From positions 1 through 12,450 of the forward strand of contig CAUJFU010000262.1 of assembly GCA_963169055.1 (NCBI GenBank): DNA of 12,450 nucleotides, read 5' to 3'. Positions 1 through 8,259 of this stretch are shown here, in pieces (the stretch's first letter is position 1; each line of letters opens with the position of its first letter). A model generated the notes under the pieces. That model ran no database searches. It saw only the letters and a list, made by a program, of their open reading frames with translations, and had not been told where the DNA came from. This DNA is from Myxococcota bacterium (GTDB lineage Bacteria; Myxococcota_C; UBA6777). Position numbers and translations under genes: made by a program.

Positions 1-1601
1 ACGACTTCGGCGGTTTTTTTGGAGGAGGTTTCTCGTTTGCTTTCTTTGGCTGACAACACGGAAGATTCGGTGCGTCGGCGGCTTGGAGCCGAATCTTTTT
101 CTTTGGATTCTTCGCTTTTCTTCTTGACGACGATCGCCAACTTTTTGTCGGGCTTTGCTGCGGTACTCTTTTTTCTTCGCTCCGAAGAGGCCGATGCAGC
201 GAGATCTGGTTTGGCTTGATCGGCCTGTTCTTGTTCCACTGAGGGCAACGCCTGTTCTGGTTCCGCCAAGGGCAACGCCTGTTCTTGTTCCGTTGATGCG
301 GAAGTTTCTGAGACGACAAGGGGAGAGGGCGTTGGGTTGCTTGGGACAAAAGGTGTTGCGGGAGGAGCAGCCATCGGCGGGATCATCGAAGAGGATCTCG
401 ATGACGCGGGAGACGGAGCGACAGGGACAGAGGGAGGAGCAGCCCTTGGTACGGGTTGAAGCGGAGCGACGGGGGAAGATGGCGGAATAGCCGATGGGAT
501 GGGCTTTGCTGCGGTAGGAGAAGGAGCGGATTGAGGTGGAGACATCGGCGCAGGTTGAGGTGGAGACATCGGCGCGGGGGCAGCAGTCCTTGGGAGAACA
601 GGCCGAGAAGGAGGTGGGGCAAAGCTCGGACCTGCGGGAGCAGGAGCGGCAGAAGTGGTCGGAGCGGCAGAAGTGGTCGGAGCGGCGGGAGCGGCAGAGG
701 AGGTAAGAGCGGCAGAGGCGGTAGGAGCGGCAGGAGCAGTAGGAGCGGCAGGAGCGGCAGAGGGGGGGGATTGGGTTGCGTTTCGAGCGAGGGTTTGCGC
801 GATCTTTTGGGCGTCGTGGAGGCGCTTGTTCGGGTCCGTTTGGAAAAGTTCTTGTAAGAGATCTCGATCTTCGCCGTGGAGTGAGGCGTGTTGGAGTTGT
901 TCGGTGGGGTTTTGGATGATCTGTTGAAGGCGCGAAAAGTCGCTGTCTGCTTGGAAGGCCCGCTGTTTGGTAAGCGTTTCAAAGAGATGCGTACCCAAAG
1001 AAAAGAAAGGCGTTGCGGGGTGGGTGGGTTTGCCCATCGCGAGTTCGGGGGACAGGTTACCGATGTTGGCTTTTAGGGTGCCTGCGCGTGTTTGGGTTGG
1101 GCGATCAGAGGACAACGATGCAAACAGATCAAGGCGCATCCATCGGACTTTTAGCGTGATGGGATCGACAAAGATCTGTTGTGGAACGATCTGCGTCACG
1201 CGCAGATCGAGGGACTCGTATTGTTCGAGATATCGAGCGAGAAAAGAAAACAGCGTGAGGGCTTGTGCGCGAGAGAGGCGGGGCTTGACGGATTCGAGGG
1301 TTTGCGAAGAAGCAAAGGCATCAAAAACAAAGCAAAGTGTGGGGCCTTCGTTGAACCATTCGCGCAGGCGCAAGTTGGTTTCCATCTCGATGGATTGGAG
1401 TTTTTTGGCGCGGGCAATCGTTTGGGAAAAAGCTTCTTCGAGCAAAACGGAAGCATCTTCTGCGTGCCAAAGGAAAAGCCACACGCTCTCGGAAGTGCGG
1501 GTGTCTTTTGCGGCAAACAGCACACCTGATGCGGCCTCTTGCAAGACCTTTTGGATCAAGAAAGAGCCGATATGTGAGCCAATACGTTCTTGTGCGACCA
1601 T
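1..1601 (-). CDS. Ser/Thr pseudokinase-like protein with Pro/Ala-rich tail (3' end beyond window)
   Basis: The frame is open from ATG at 1601 to the left edge (533 codons, no stop), so the C-terminus is missing. Residues 8-273 follow the order of a Hanks-type kinase: a glycine-loop-like start ([15 protein letters not shown], 19-33), SPE at 184-186 in the APE position, SLG at 201-203, and a closing DPNKR (256-260). The catalytic parts are absent. The VAIK lysine position reads VWLFLW (40-45), the HRD region reads LRVTQ (133-137), and the DFG site reads LDLF (157-160). This implies a phosphotransfer-dead pseudokinase, probably a scaffold or regulator. Residues from about 278 onward are Ala/Pro/Ser/Thr-rich with short tandem repeats, then Lys/Glu/Ser-rich near the edge. 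The start is supported by an in-frame TGA 12 nt upstream and a strong Shine-Dalgarno (GAGGTGA at 1617-1611, 9 nt spacing). Divergent from tgt. The kinase assignment is by motif order, so a different fold is possible. Confidence 0.72.
   Translation of the reverse strand, partial: MVAQERIGSHIGSFLIQKVLQEAASGVLFAAKDTRTSESVWLFLWHAEDASVLLEEAFSQTIARAKKLQSIEMETNLRLREWFNEGPTLCFVFDAFASSQTLESVKPRLSRAQALTLFSFLARYLEQYESLDLRVTQIVPQQIFVDPITLKVRWMRLDLFASLSSDRPTQTRAGTLKANIGNLSPELAMGKPTHPATPFFSLGTHLFETLTKQRAFQADSDFSRLQQIIQNPTEQLQHASLHGEDRDLLQELFQTDPNKRLHDAQKIAQTLARNATQSPPSAAPAAPTAPAAPTASAALTSSAAPAAPTTSAAPTTSAAPAPAGPSFAPPPSRPVLPRTAAPAPMSPPQPAPMSPPQSAPSPTAAKPIPSAIPPSSPVAPLQPVPRAAPPSVPVAPSPASSRSSSMIPPMAAPPATPFVPSNPTPSPLVVSETSASTEQEQALPLAEPEQALPSVEQEQADQAKPDLAASASSERRKKSTAAKPDKKLAIVVKKKSEESKEKDSAPSRRRTESSVLSAKESKRETSSKKTAEV
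226..300 (-). repeat. 27-bp in-frame repeat in pseudokinase tail
   Basis: Two adjacent 27-bp units (226-252 and 253-279), plus a partial third from 280, encode a nine-residue acidic unit of the type EQALP[LS][AV]E[PQ]. The period is a multiple of three, so copy-number change keeps the frame. This lies in the low-complexity tail of the pseudokinase gene. Confidence 0.7.
531..578 (-). repeat. 24-bp in-frame repeat in pseudokinase tail
   Basis: Two adjacent copies of a 24-bp unit (531-554 and 555-578, one mismatch) encode PAPMSPPQ-type octapeptides. A second, 18-bp duplication lies at 643-660 and 661-678, within the Ala/Pro/Thr-rich stretch that continues to about 765. These are coding minisatellites in a disordered linker. 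Confidence 0.7.
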
Positions 1602-1706
1602 GCGGAAGATTCACCTCTTGCCAAAAGGGGGGTGCTGCTGCACAACCAAACCTTTGTTTCTTGCCGAACAGGCGTGGAAGTGGGAAAGAAGGATACAAAA
1701 AACAGT

Positions 1707-2873
1707 ATGCAAGAACTATCGATTGAACGAAAGACGCCGCTTTTTGGTTTTGAAGAGGTGGCGAAGGATCCGTCTTCTGCGGCGCGTTGCGGTCGTTTGG
1801 TGACGCCACACGGAGTGATCGAGACGCCGATCTTTATGCCGGTGGGAACGGCAGGAACCGTCAAAGGCATGAAGCCCCGCGAGCTTGAGGAAGTCGGCGC
1901 GCAGATCATCTTGGGAAACACCTACCATCTGTATCTTCGCCCGGGCCATGATCGCGTCGAGCGATTGGGTGGGCTGCATGCTTTTTCGGGGTGGAAGGGT
2001 CCGATCTTAACGGATAGCGGAGGATTTCAAGTGTTTTCCCTTGGAGACCTACGCAAGATCACCGAAGAAGGCGTCACCTTCCGCTCTCACATCGACGGGT
2101 CGCAACATTGGCTCAGTCCAGAGCGTTCGATGGAGATTCAACAAGCGCTCGGCTCGGATATCGCGATGGCTTTTGACGAGTGCGCGGCCCTACCCGCCAC
2201 GCGCCAAACTTTGTTCGACGCGATGAATCGGACAACGCGATGGCTAGAGCGTTGCATCACCGCCCATCATCGCAAAGATCAAGCGCTGTTTGGCATCGTC
2301 CAAGGCGGAACCGAAGTTGAATTGCGCGAACAACACCTCGAACAGTTGATCTCCTACGATCTACCGGGCTATGCGTTGGGTGGGCTTTCCGTTGGCGAGC
2401 CTCCGCCTGAGATGTATCGCGTGGTCGAGGCCATCGCTCCGAAGATGCCTGCTCACAAACCCCGCTATTTGATGGGTGTGGGCCGCCCCGAGGATCTTGT
2501 GGAATGTGTGTGGCGTGGTATCGATATGTTTGATTGCGTAATGCCCACCCGCAACGCACGCAATTCGCATCTGTTTACAGCAACGGGCTGGATCAAGATC
2601 CGTAATCTGCGCCATGCTGACGACACCCGACCGATTGACGAGTCTTGCGCTTGTTATACATGCCAACACTTTAGCCGTGGTTATCTGCGCCACCTGTACA
2701 AAAGCGACGAGATGTTGGGGCCGATCTTGGGGACGTTACACAACTTGCACCATTATCTCGATCTGATGGCCCAGATGCGCCTTGCGATCCGCGAAGGAAC
2801 CCTTGCAGCGTGGCGTGCGTCCTTTTATGCTCGCCGTGTTGCAACAAACCACCAAGAAGACCCACAAGAATAG
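1707..2873 (+). CDS. tgt: Queuine tRNA-ribosyltransferase (tRNA-guanine transglycosylase)
   Basis: Tgt swaps guanine-34 in GUN-anticodon tRNAs for preQ1, the entry of the base into the queuosine pathway in bacteria. The 388-residue product has the usual length. Visible hallmarks are [12 protein letters not shown] (101-112) with the general-base Asp103, [11 protein letters not shown] (156-166), the substrate-recognition GGLSVGE (225-231), and [12 protein letters not shown] (275-286) carrying the nucleophile Asp276. The zinc site is Cys314, Cys316, Cys319 and His345 (CACYTC then LHNLHH). The ATG at 1707 fits the family N-terminus; an in-frame ATG at 1590 would overlap the divergent pseudokinase start and adds 39 unconserved residues. 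An AGAAGG-like ribosome site lies about 14 nt upstream, rather distant. The serine hydrolase gene follows after 14 bp, suggesting co-transcription. Residues are numbered from the window's own protein; catalytic roles come from characterised Tgt enzymes. Confidence 0.97.
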   Translation: MQELSIERKTPLFGFEEVAKDPSSAARCGRLVTPHGVIETPIFMPVGTAGTVKGMKPRELEEVGAQIILGNTYHLYLRPGHDRVERLGGLHAFSGWKGPILTDSGGFQVFSLGDLRKITEEGVTFRSHIDGSQHWLSPERSMEIQQALGSDIAMAFDECAALPATRQTLFDAMNRTTRWLERCITAHHRKDQALFGIVQGGTEVELREQHLEQLISYDLPGYALGGLSVGEPPPEMYRVVEAIAPKMPAHKPRYLMGVGRPEDLVECVWRGIDMFDCVMPTRNARNSHLFTATGWIKIRNLRHADDTRPIDESCACYTCQHFSRGYLRHLYKSDEMLGPILGTLHNLHHYLDLMAQMRLAIREGTLAAWRASFYARRVATNHQEDPQE

Positions 2874-2887
2874 GACAGGAGACAAGG

Positions 2888-4429
2888 ATGGTGACAAATA
2901 GTAGCGATCCCGTGTTGCAGTTGTTGCGTCAAGCAATCAAACGCGGCGTCTTTCCGGGAGCGGTGCTTTGTGCATCGCGAGAGGGAGATGTGCGCTACGA
3001 TCATGCGTTGGGTTGGGCGGCTTTGGAACCTGCGCAGCTTCCGTTGGTTGCGCAAGCCATCTTCGACGTGGCGTCCTTGACCAAGCCCGTCGCAACAGCC
3101 GCAGCGGTGATGGCGTTATTGGATGCGGGCGAGTTGGAGTTGGACGCGCCTGTCGCCAAGTGGATGCCTTTGTTTGCGCGGCCCAACAAAGAAAAGATCA
3201 CGATCCGCCACCTACTGTGCCATGCAGCGGGGCTACCCGCTCATCTGAAATTTTATGAGCGCCTTCATCGGATGCGCCAAAAAGAAGAAGGCCCTGCGTT
3301 GGGAACGGCATCAGTGGATTGGGTGATCGAAGAGATTGCTCGTTTGGAGACGCTGCCACCGGGAGAATGTACCGTGTACAGCGATCTTGGATACATCGTC
3401 TTAGGCCGATTGATCGAGGTGATCGCAGGGGCTTCTTTGGATGACTTTTGCCGCGAAAACATCTTTCTTCCTTTGGGGATGGAAGACACCTTTTTCTTGC
3501 CGTTGCATCAACCCGAAAAGCGCGAACAACGCTTGCGTGGGCGTCAAATCGCCGCAACGGAGCGCTGCCCTTGGAGAGAGCGGATCTTGGTGGGCGAAGT
3601 CCACGACGATAACTGCCATGCGATGGGAGGGATCGCGGGCCATGCGGGCCTATTTTCAACGATGGCCGATCTGCACCGTTTTTCGCTTACGTTATTGCGT
3701 TGTAGCCAAGACCGGGCTTCTTTTTTCTCGCCGTCGGTGGTTCGGGAGTTTTGGCGCACACAAGGACTTGTCGATGGCTCGACGTGGGCGTTGGGATGGG
3801 ACACCCCCTCCCCCGAAGGAAGCTCCGCAGGCGAACTGTTCTCTCGATGCAGCGTCGGACATCTCGCGTTTACGGGCTGTTCCATCTGGATTGATCGTGA
3901 TGAATCGATCATCGTCATCTTGCTGACCAATCGCGTCCATCCTTCTCGTTCCAACGAAGAGATCCGACGCTTTCGACCGCTGATCCACAACACCATCTAC
4001 GGCCTGATCACCAAACCGTCGCCGTTGCCTCCTCCCGGGCGGATGGGTGCAGCACCCGAGCCCCTTCATATCGGAGACGCGATCTCCATCCACCCACTCA
4101 ACCAACAACGCAACCGCCTCGCTCCACCACCCTTCTCTCGACAAACCACCTCCATGCTAGACACCTCCAAAACCCCCCACAATATCCCACCTCCCCTCTC
4201 CGAGATGGCTCAACATACCCCCTCCTCTTACGCCACACGCTTCCATCAACCCCTTCCACCGCCTAGCGCTCACCTTCCCCCCTCGTCATCTCCCGAGATA
4301 GCGAACGTGTCGGTGCGTCACGAAACATCCGACGCATCGGCACATCCCGAATCAGCGAACGTATCGGTACATCCCGAATCGCTGACGACAGATCATGCGA
4401 TAGCCGTGGATCGATCGGACTCAAAGTAG
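2888..4429 (+). CDS. Serine hydrolase, class C beta-lactamase/penicillin-binding-protein fold, with Pro/Ser-rich tail
   Basis: The 513-residue product contains a beta-lactamase-family (PF00144 type) serine hydrolase domain over residues about 8-375. The nucleophile motif SLTK is at 63-66 (Ser63, Lys66), the Tyr motif YSD at 164-166, and the third motif region GHLAFTG at 324-330, where His replaces the KTG lysine as in esterase-type members. The segment DDNCHAMGGIAGHAGLFST (240-258) is typical of the family. No signal peptide is visible, so it is probably cytoplasmic; the substrate cannot be named. From about residue 375 the protein runs into a 140-residue Pro/Ser/His-rich extension, unusual for the family, ending in three nine-residue repeats. 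The ATG at 2888 has an AGGAG site about 6 nt upstream. The gene lies 14 bp after tgt and converges on the downstream FHA gene, from which it is separated by 49 bp. Confidence 0.9.
   Translation: MVTNSSDPVLQLLRQAIKRGVFPGAVLCASREGDVRYDHALGWAALEPAQLPLVAQAIFDVASLTKPVATAAAVMALLDAGELELDAPVAKWMPLFARPNKEKITIRHLLCHAAGLPAHLKFYERLHRMRQKEEGPALGTASVDWVIEEIARLETLPPGECTVYSDLGYIVLGRLIEVIAGASLDDFCRENIFLPLGMEDTFFLPLHQPEKREQRLRGRQIAATERCPWRERILVGEVHDDNCHAMGGIAGHAGLFSTMADLHRFSLTLLRCSQDRASFFSPSVVREFWRTQGLVDGSTWALGWDTPSPEGSSAGELFSRCSVGHLAFTGCSIWIDRDESIIVILLTNRVHPSRSNEEIRRFRPLIHNTIYGLITKPSPLPPPGRMGAAPEPLHIGDAISIHPLNQQRNRLAPPPFSRQTTSMLDTSKTPHNIPPPLSEMAQHTPSSYATRFHQPLPPPSAHLPPSSSPEIANVSVRHETSDASAHPESANVSVHPESLTTDHAIAVDRSDSK
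4301..4381 (+). repeat. Three 27-bp in-frame repeats in serine hydrolase tail
   Basis: Units at 4301-4327, 4328-4354 and 4355-4381 are imperfect copies encoding ANVSVRHET, SDASAHPES and ANVSVHPES. They lie just before the stop codon and form part of a disordered-looking extension absent from ordinary serine hydrolases. Confidence 0.75.
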
Positions 4430-4487
4430 GATTAGGGGGGAGCTATTCGAGCGGACCCGAAGTGGGATCAGGGGGGAGCTATTCGAG
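4416..4487. repeat. 36-bp tandem duplication at the convergent gene junction
   Basis: Two adjacent 36-bp units (4416-4451 and 4452-4487) match at 32 of 36 positions. The left unit contains the last codons and the TAG stop (4427-4429) of the serine hydrolase. The right unit contains the last Glu codon and the TAG stop (4479-4481) of the minus-strand FHA/TPR gene; the same minus-strand stop sequence recurs at 4443-4451. The duplication therefore spans the 49-bp gap between the two converging genes. No hairpin followed by a T-run was seen here. Confidence 0.9.
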
Positions 4488-6191
4488 CTGTTTGAGGAGT
4501 TCTTTGGCTTGTTTGCAGATGGGGTTTGTTTGGGGGAGAGTATTTGTGATCCGCAGGAGGTAAGTTTTGGCGGTGGCGCCTTTGGCTTTTTGGGCTTCGG
4601 AAAGCCATCCTTGGGCTTCGGCTTGGATCTCCTCGATCTTGCTTTTGCTGACGATATGGCCGGGACGTTGCTTGAGCGCTTTTTGAAAGCTGCTGTAAGC
4701 GGAGCCATATTGTCGCTCGCTCAAGGCCATCAGGCCCGACATCGAGTACATGTTGGCGAGCATTTTGCGCAACTGCACGGTGTAAAGGCTCTTTCCTTGC
4801 CCGAGTTCTTGATCGATTTGGAGCGCTTGTTCAAGTGCGGGGATCGCTGTTGTGTGGATGCGGTTGTTGTGACTGCTTTTTCCGCGTGAATACGCATCGC
4901 GGAACTGGTCGATCTGATTTGCTTTGTTGCTGTTTCCTGCTTTGATCAGGAGATCTTTGGCTTTGTTGAGATCGCCTTCTGCAAAAGATTCTAAGGCGAT
5001 TTGTTCGGGGGTTTTTGCAGCAGGCACTGCGGGGGTTGGGGTCGGGGTTGGGGGCGGCGGGGTGGGAGCAGAAGCACGAACCCAACGGCCATTTTTCTTG
5101 ACCCAACGCGGGCGTGCGGAAGGCTTGGTTCCGCCGTTTCGGACAGGAGGGGCGACCGCGACAACGACAGCAGGCGCAAGAGCTTTTCGGACGCTGGATT
5201 GGAGGCGCAAAAGATCTTCTGCATAGACCGAGCCGGGGGCCAGTTTTTCTTCGATATCGGCTAGGGCTTCTTGGGCTTCTTTGTAATTTTTGTCCGTGAT
5301 GAGCAAACGAACCTTTTTCAATTTGAGATCAGCGTCGTTTTCGGCCCTTGCGTCACGAATATACTGTTTGATATCCATGCGTTTGCTGTCATGGCTCAAC
5401 GCTCGCTCAAAAGCGATCTCTGCATCGCGCCATTTGCGTTGCCGATACAGATTGAGTCCTTCCTCAAAGGCTTCCGTGACCATCTGTTTCTTGCTGTCGT
5501 CTTGGACGGTTTTGCTTCCAGAAAACAAAAAGATCCCTGCCCCGATCCCGCCCGAAAGAAGGACCAATCCGAGCACCAGAAAGATCGCCATGTTGGATTT
5601 GGCCTCGACCGGGGCATTGGGCTGCCCGAGCATGAGGTATTGCAGCAACGTCTTTCCTGCTTGGATGCGGTCGCCGTGTTTGAGCGTGGCTTTTCGGGTG
5701 GCCTTTCCGTTGAGCAAGGTCGGGTTTCCGTCGCTTAATCCTTCGAGATCGTGCCCGTTGGGTTTGCGGTGGATCTTAAAGTGGTAGCGGCTTACGGACA
5801 GATCAGGAAAAGAGATGGTGTTGTCTCTTTCTCGACCAAACGAGACGGTTTGCTCAAGGATCGGGAATTCTTTTCCTTGTTGCATCCCTTCCAAGATCAC
5901 CAACTTGGCCATGGCTCCGAGACTTCCCTTAATATCGTCGTGCAAGATGGTTTTTTCACTGGCGATATCTTTGGGGTTGATGCCGCCACGCGCAGCAGGG
6001 GGAGCCGATGCCGGGGGGGCTTGGTGTGCTGCGTGTGGAGAGATCTGCGCGGTTTGTTGGAGTTCTTGGCTCGGATCTTCGAGCAATCGGGTCTCTTCAA
6101 AGCCCACAGCTCCTTGCCCTTTGGGTGGTCCATAAGATGCGTAGGGGGACCCGGGTGCGTTCCAGTTTCCGTCTTTCGGACCGTTGTTCAT
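4479..6191 (-). CDS. FHA domain, single-pass membrane protein with TPR-like C-terminal repeats
   Basis: The 570-residue product begins with a Gly/Pro/Gln-rich stretch (1-90) holding two Thr sites in acidic surroundings (EETRLLED 32-39, EKTILHDD 79-86). An FHA phosphothreonine-binding domain follows at about 95-188, with Gly119-Arg120, Ser134-Arg135-His137 and Asn161-Gly162 in the canonical order. One hydrophobic segment spans 201-224. After it come helical TPR-like stretches (about 235-340 and 395-570, e.g. AEIAFERALSHD 257-268, AYSSFQKALKQRPGH 498-512) separated by a Pro/Thr-rich linker (349-393). The likely topology is FHA in the cytoplasm and TPRs outside. An AGGA site lies 10 nt before the ATG. 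It is the second gene after the other FHA protein (122-bp gap), probably in the same transcript. The partner kinase and exact role are not visible. Confidence 0.9.
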   Translation of the reverse strand: MNNGPKDGNWNAPGSPYASYGPPKGQGAVGFEETRLLEDPSQELQQTAQISPHAAHQAPPASAPPAARGGINPKDIASEKTILHDDIKGSLGAMAKLVILEGMQQGKEFPILEQTVSFGRERDNTISFPDLSVSRYHFKIHRKPNGHDLEGLSDGNPTLLNGKATRKATLKHGDRIQAGKTLLQYLMLGQPNAPVEAKSNMAIFLVLGLVLLSGGIGAGIFLFSGSKTVQDDSKKQMVTEAFEEGLNLYRQRKWRDAEIAFERALSHDSKRMDIKQYIRDARAENDADLKLKKVRLLITDKNYKEAQEALADIEEKLAPGSVYAEDLLRLQSSVRKALAPAVVVAVAPPVRNGGTKPSARPRWVKKNGRWVRASAPTPPPPTPTPTPAVPAAKTPEQIALESFAEGDLNKAKDLLIKAGNSNKANQIDQFRDAYSRGKSSHNNRIHTTAIPALEQALQIDQELGQGKSLYTVQLRKMLANMYSMSGLMALSERQYGSAYSSFQKALKQRPGHIVSKSKIEEIQAEAQGWLSEAQKAKGATAKTYLLRITNTLPQTNPICKQAKELLKQLE

Positions 6192-6313
6192 GTCGCAAAA
6201 ATCCTAAACGATGACGGGCCTCGCACAACGCAGCACACAGCCAAGATCATGCGCAAGCCACAGGGAAGAATAAAGGTACGGATGGTTTGTCTTATCGAAA
6301 AGCTGCCCATCTT

Positions 6314-8188
6314 TCAAGGGTTTGTTTGCAACATCTCAGAGAGTCGCAAGTGTTGAGGCGATTTGTCATCAAAGTATTTTAACAACCCCTCGTACACCTG
6401 CTTTTTGGTGGCGGGGTTCCGATCGGCCTGTTTGAGTCCTGCAACATAAAGCTGGTTTCGGAATTGTTCAAGCTTTTTGATCTGCTTGGTGGCATGAACA
6501 AAGAGAGGAGGCGTCGGGGTTTTTCGCAACAAGTAGAGGCGACAATTTTCGTAGGCTTCGATGGCACGGGGGGTATGTTCGGGTTGCGTTTGGAACGTAT
6601 CGAAAAGATCGTCTCCCTGTTTGCAGTAAGTCTTGGCGCGGCGGAGGTTGGTGAGCGGGATCTCTTTTTCTTCAAAGCGGACGTGTGTCAACCCCCAACG
6701 GTTGTCTGCGGCAGAAACGCGCTTAAAGGTGATCAGGTTTTCGCCGTAGCGCAAGAGTCCACGCGGGATCTCTGCACGAAAAGGCAACCACTGTTGAGGA
6801 TTGGGGTGTAGGCGCTCGAATTCGGTGCCGTTGGCGAGCAGACTGACGCTATCAGGTCCGATCAAACGAAAGGAAACAAAGAGTTTACCGTCGCTGTACT
6901 TGATCGCGAACATGGTTTCAAACAGATAACGCGCGTCAAGCTTGTTGTATTGGTTGTAGCCGAAGCTGCGTTGGTAGATGCTTTCGATATCCTCGGCGCG
7001 TACATGGACGGGTTCGCTTTTTTGTGCGGTGACAGGTTGCGCAATCAAAAGATTTTGGGGAGGGGAAACGGGGATCAAAAACGTCCCAAGCGTGGCAAGA
7101 AGCAACACCAAACCAAGGATCGAGAGCCGAAGAACATAAGCGCGTTCTTGTTGTAGAGAGATCCCGGGCCGATCAAGGGACGGACGCCGAGGAGAAGCCT
7201 CCGAAAAGCCGCTTGTTTGGGGAGAAACAAGATTTCTTGAAGAGGCAGATGCGCCAGAGAGCGGTGGAAAGGCCGATTGTGGAGACGAAGACTGCGAAGG
7301 GATCGACGGGGCAAACGCAGCCGATGCTGCGGATGGCGGATTTATCGAAGACGAGTTCGGATAAGAGGCTGCGTCTCCAACGGCAGGCTGTGCAGACCAG
7401 ACAGGCGCGGAAGCTTGGGGCGCGTAGGGTGGCCCAGAAGGAAAGGGAGCAGGAGCGCCGTTGTAAGGGGCAGCAGGAGTACCAGGCGAACCATAGGGCT
7501 GTGATGGCGAACCATAGGGCTGTGATGGCGAACCATAGGGCTGTGATGGCGAACCATAGGGCTGTGGTGAAGAGTACGAGGGGGCAGACGTGCCGTTGGG
7601 ATGAAGAGGGGAAGGCGGACGTTGTGGATGCGCGAATCCAGCGGCAGGGTGGAGGTTTTGAACAGGAAGGTGCTGAGTGGCCGAGACGGGAGGTAGGGGA
7701 GCTTGGCCTTGATGGAGTTGATGTGCTGAAAATGCGCGTGTATCGCCTTGTGGGGGAACGGGTAAGCCCGAACCGACGTCGAAGCGTGGGCGTGCGATCG
7801 GGGCCGAAGGATCGGGGTTAACCCAATGTTCTGGAATGGCTTCGACTTCCATTTGGGTGGAGTCGCCGCGTTCGACTTGAAGGGTGAAGACAAAGCGAAC
7901 AGGCCCGATATCGATGCGGTCCCCTTCGGAGAGCACGTTGGGCTGCGTCAGCGGGTAGCTGTTGAGAATGGTTCCGTTGCTACTTCCCAAGTCTTCGATA
8001 ATAAACTGTTGATTTCTATAGTAAATTACGATATGGCGGCGAGAGACAGCCCCATCATACAAAACAAGATCATTGTCAGCCGTCCGACCAAGAGTGACCT
8101 CAGGTTGTTGAAAGGTAAAGCGTTCACCCCGTTCTCCGCCAGATTCGATCACCAGCGAGAACTCGGGAACATCATCGTATTGCTCCAA
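6314..8188 (-). CDS. FHA domain protein with Pro-rich repeat linker, one membrane segment and uncharacterised C-terminal domain
   Basis: The 624-residue product has a textbook N-terminal FHA domain (12-104): LGRTADNDLVL (33-43), SRRHI (49-53) and DLGSSNGT (66-73) hold the phosphothreonine-binding Arg35, Ser49 and Asn71. A disordered Pro/Ser/Gln-rich linker (120-345) includes perfect heptapeptide repeats SPSQPYG. One membrane segment lies at about 352-373, followed by a folded region (390-624) with a beta-rich part up to about 510 and a helical end; I recognise no family there. The start is TTG at 8188: no ATG or GTG exists between it and the in-frame TAG at 8233, and GAGG at 8198-8195 sits 6 nt before it. 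A promoter candidate lies just upstream. FHA is expected in the cytoplasm and the C-terminal domain in the periplasm, possibly coupling phosphorylation to envelope events (inference). Confidence 0.9.
   Translation of the reverse strand: MEQYDDVPEFSLVIESGGERGERFTFQQPEVTLGRTADNDLVLYDGAVSRRHIVIYYRNQQFIIEDLGSSNGTILNSYPLTQPNVLSEGDRIDIGPVRFVFTLQVERGDSTQMEVEAIPEHWVNPDPSAPIARPRFDVGSGLPVPPQGDTRAFSAHQLHQGQAPLPPVSATQHLPVQNLHPAAGFAHPQRPPSPLHPNGTSAPSYSSPQPYGSPSQPYGSPSQPYGSPSQPYGSPGTPAAPYNGAPAPFPSGPPYAPQASAPVWSAQPAVGDAASYPNSSSINPPSAASAAFAPSIPSQSSSPQSAFPPLSGASASSRNLVSPQTSGFSEASPRRPSLDRPGISLQQERAYVLRLSILGLVLLLATLGTFLIPVSPPQNLLIAQPVTAQKSEPVHVRAEDIESIYQRSFGYNQYNKLDARYLFETMFAIKYSDGKLFVSFRLIGPDSVSLLANGTEFERLHPNPQQWLPFRAEIPRGLLRYGENLITFKRVSAADNRWGLTHVRFEEKEIPLTNLRRAKTYCKQGDDLFDTFQTQPEHTPRAIEAYENCRLYLLRKTPTPPLFVHATKQIKKLEQFRNQLYVAGLKQADRNPATKKQVYEGLLKYFDDKSPQHLRLSEMLQTNP
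7485..7568 (-). repeat. Four 21-bp tandem repeats in the FHA protein linker
   Basis: Units at 7485-7505, 7506-7526, 7527-7547 and 7548-7568 are identical except for one base near the end of the last. On the minus strand each encodes a seven-residue Ser/Gln/Pro/Tyr/Gly unit (SPSQPYG). The near identity implies recent expansion or homogenisation. Confidence 0.9.
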
Positions 8189-8194
8189 AATGAA

Positions 8195-8198
8195 CCTC
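8195..8198 (-). promoter_or_regulatory. Shine-Dalgarno that decides a TTG start
   Basis: GAGG on the minus strand lies 6 nt upstream of the TTG at 8188. It is the only well-spaced site before the FHA domain, and no ATG or GTG exists in frame back to the stop at 8233. Confidence 0.6.
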
Positions 8199-8259
8199 GG
8201 TGTCTTGGTGCCCTTCGCAGACCTTGGCGTCTAGCGTCTCCTTCGTTCACAATCGTCAC

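Noticed and set aside
383-982. Leu/Pro-rich minus-strand frame and Gly/Arg/Ser-rich plus-strand frames
   Set aside because: These are frame-shifted readings of the Ala/Pro repeat tail of the pseudokinase. The extreme composition is produced by the repeats.
4430-4478. Bidirectional terminator between the convergent genes
   Set aside because: I found only the duplicated 36-bp unit with a G-run; no stem followed by a T-run in either direction.
6225-6262. Sigma54 promoter before the TPR/FHA gene (TGGC...TTGGC on the minus strand)
   Set aside because: The GG to GC spacing does not give the required ten bases; the closest alternative is one base off.
7485-7568. CRISPR-like regular repeats
   Set aside because: The units are directly adjacent without spacers and lie in frame inside a protein gene.
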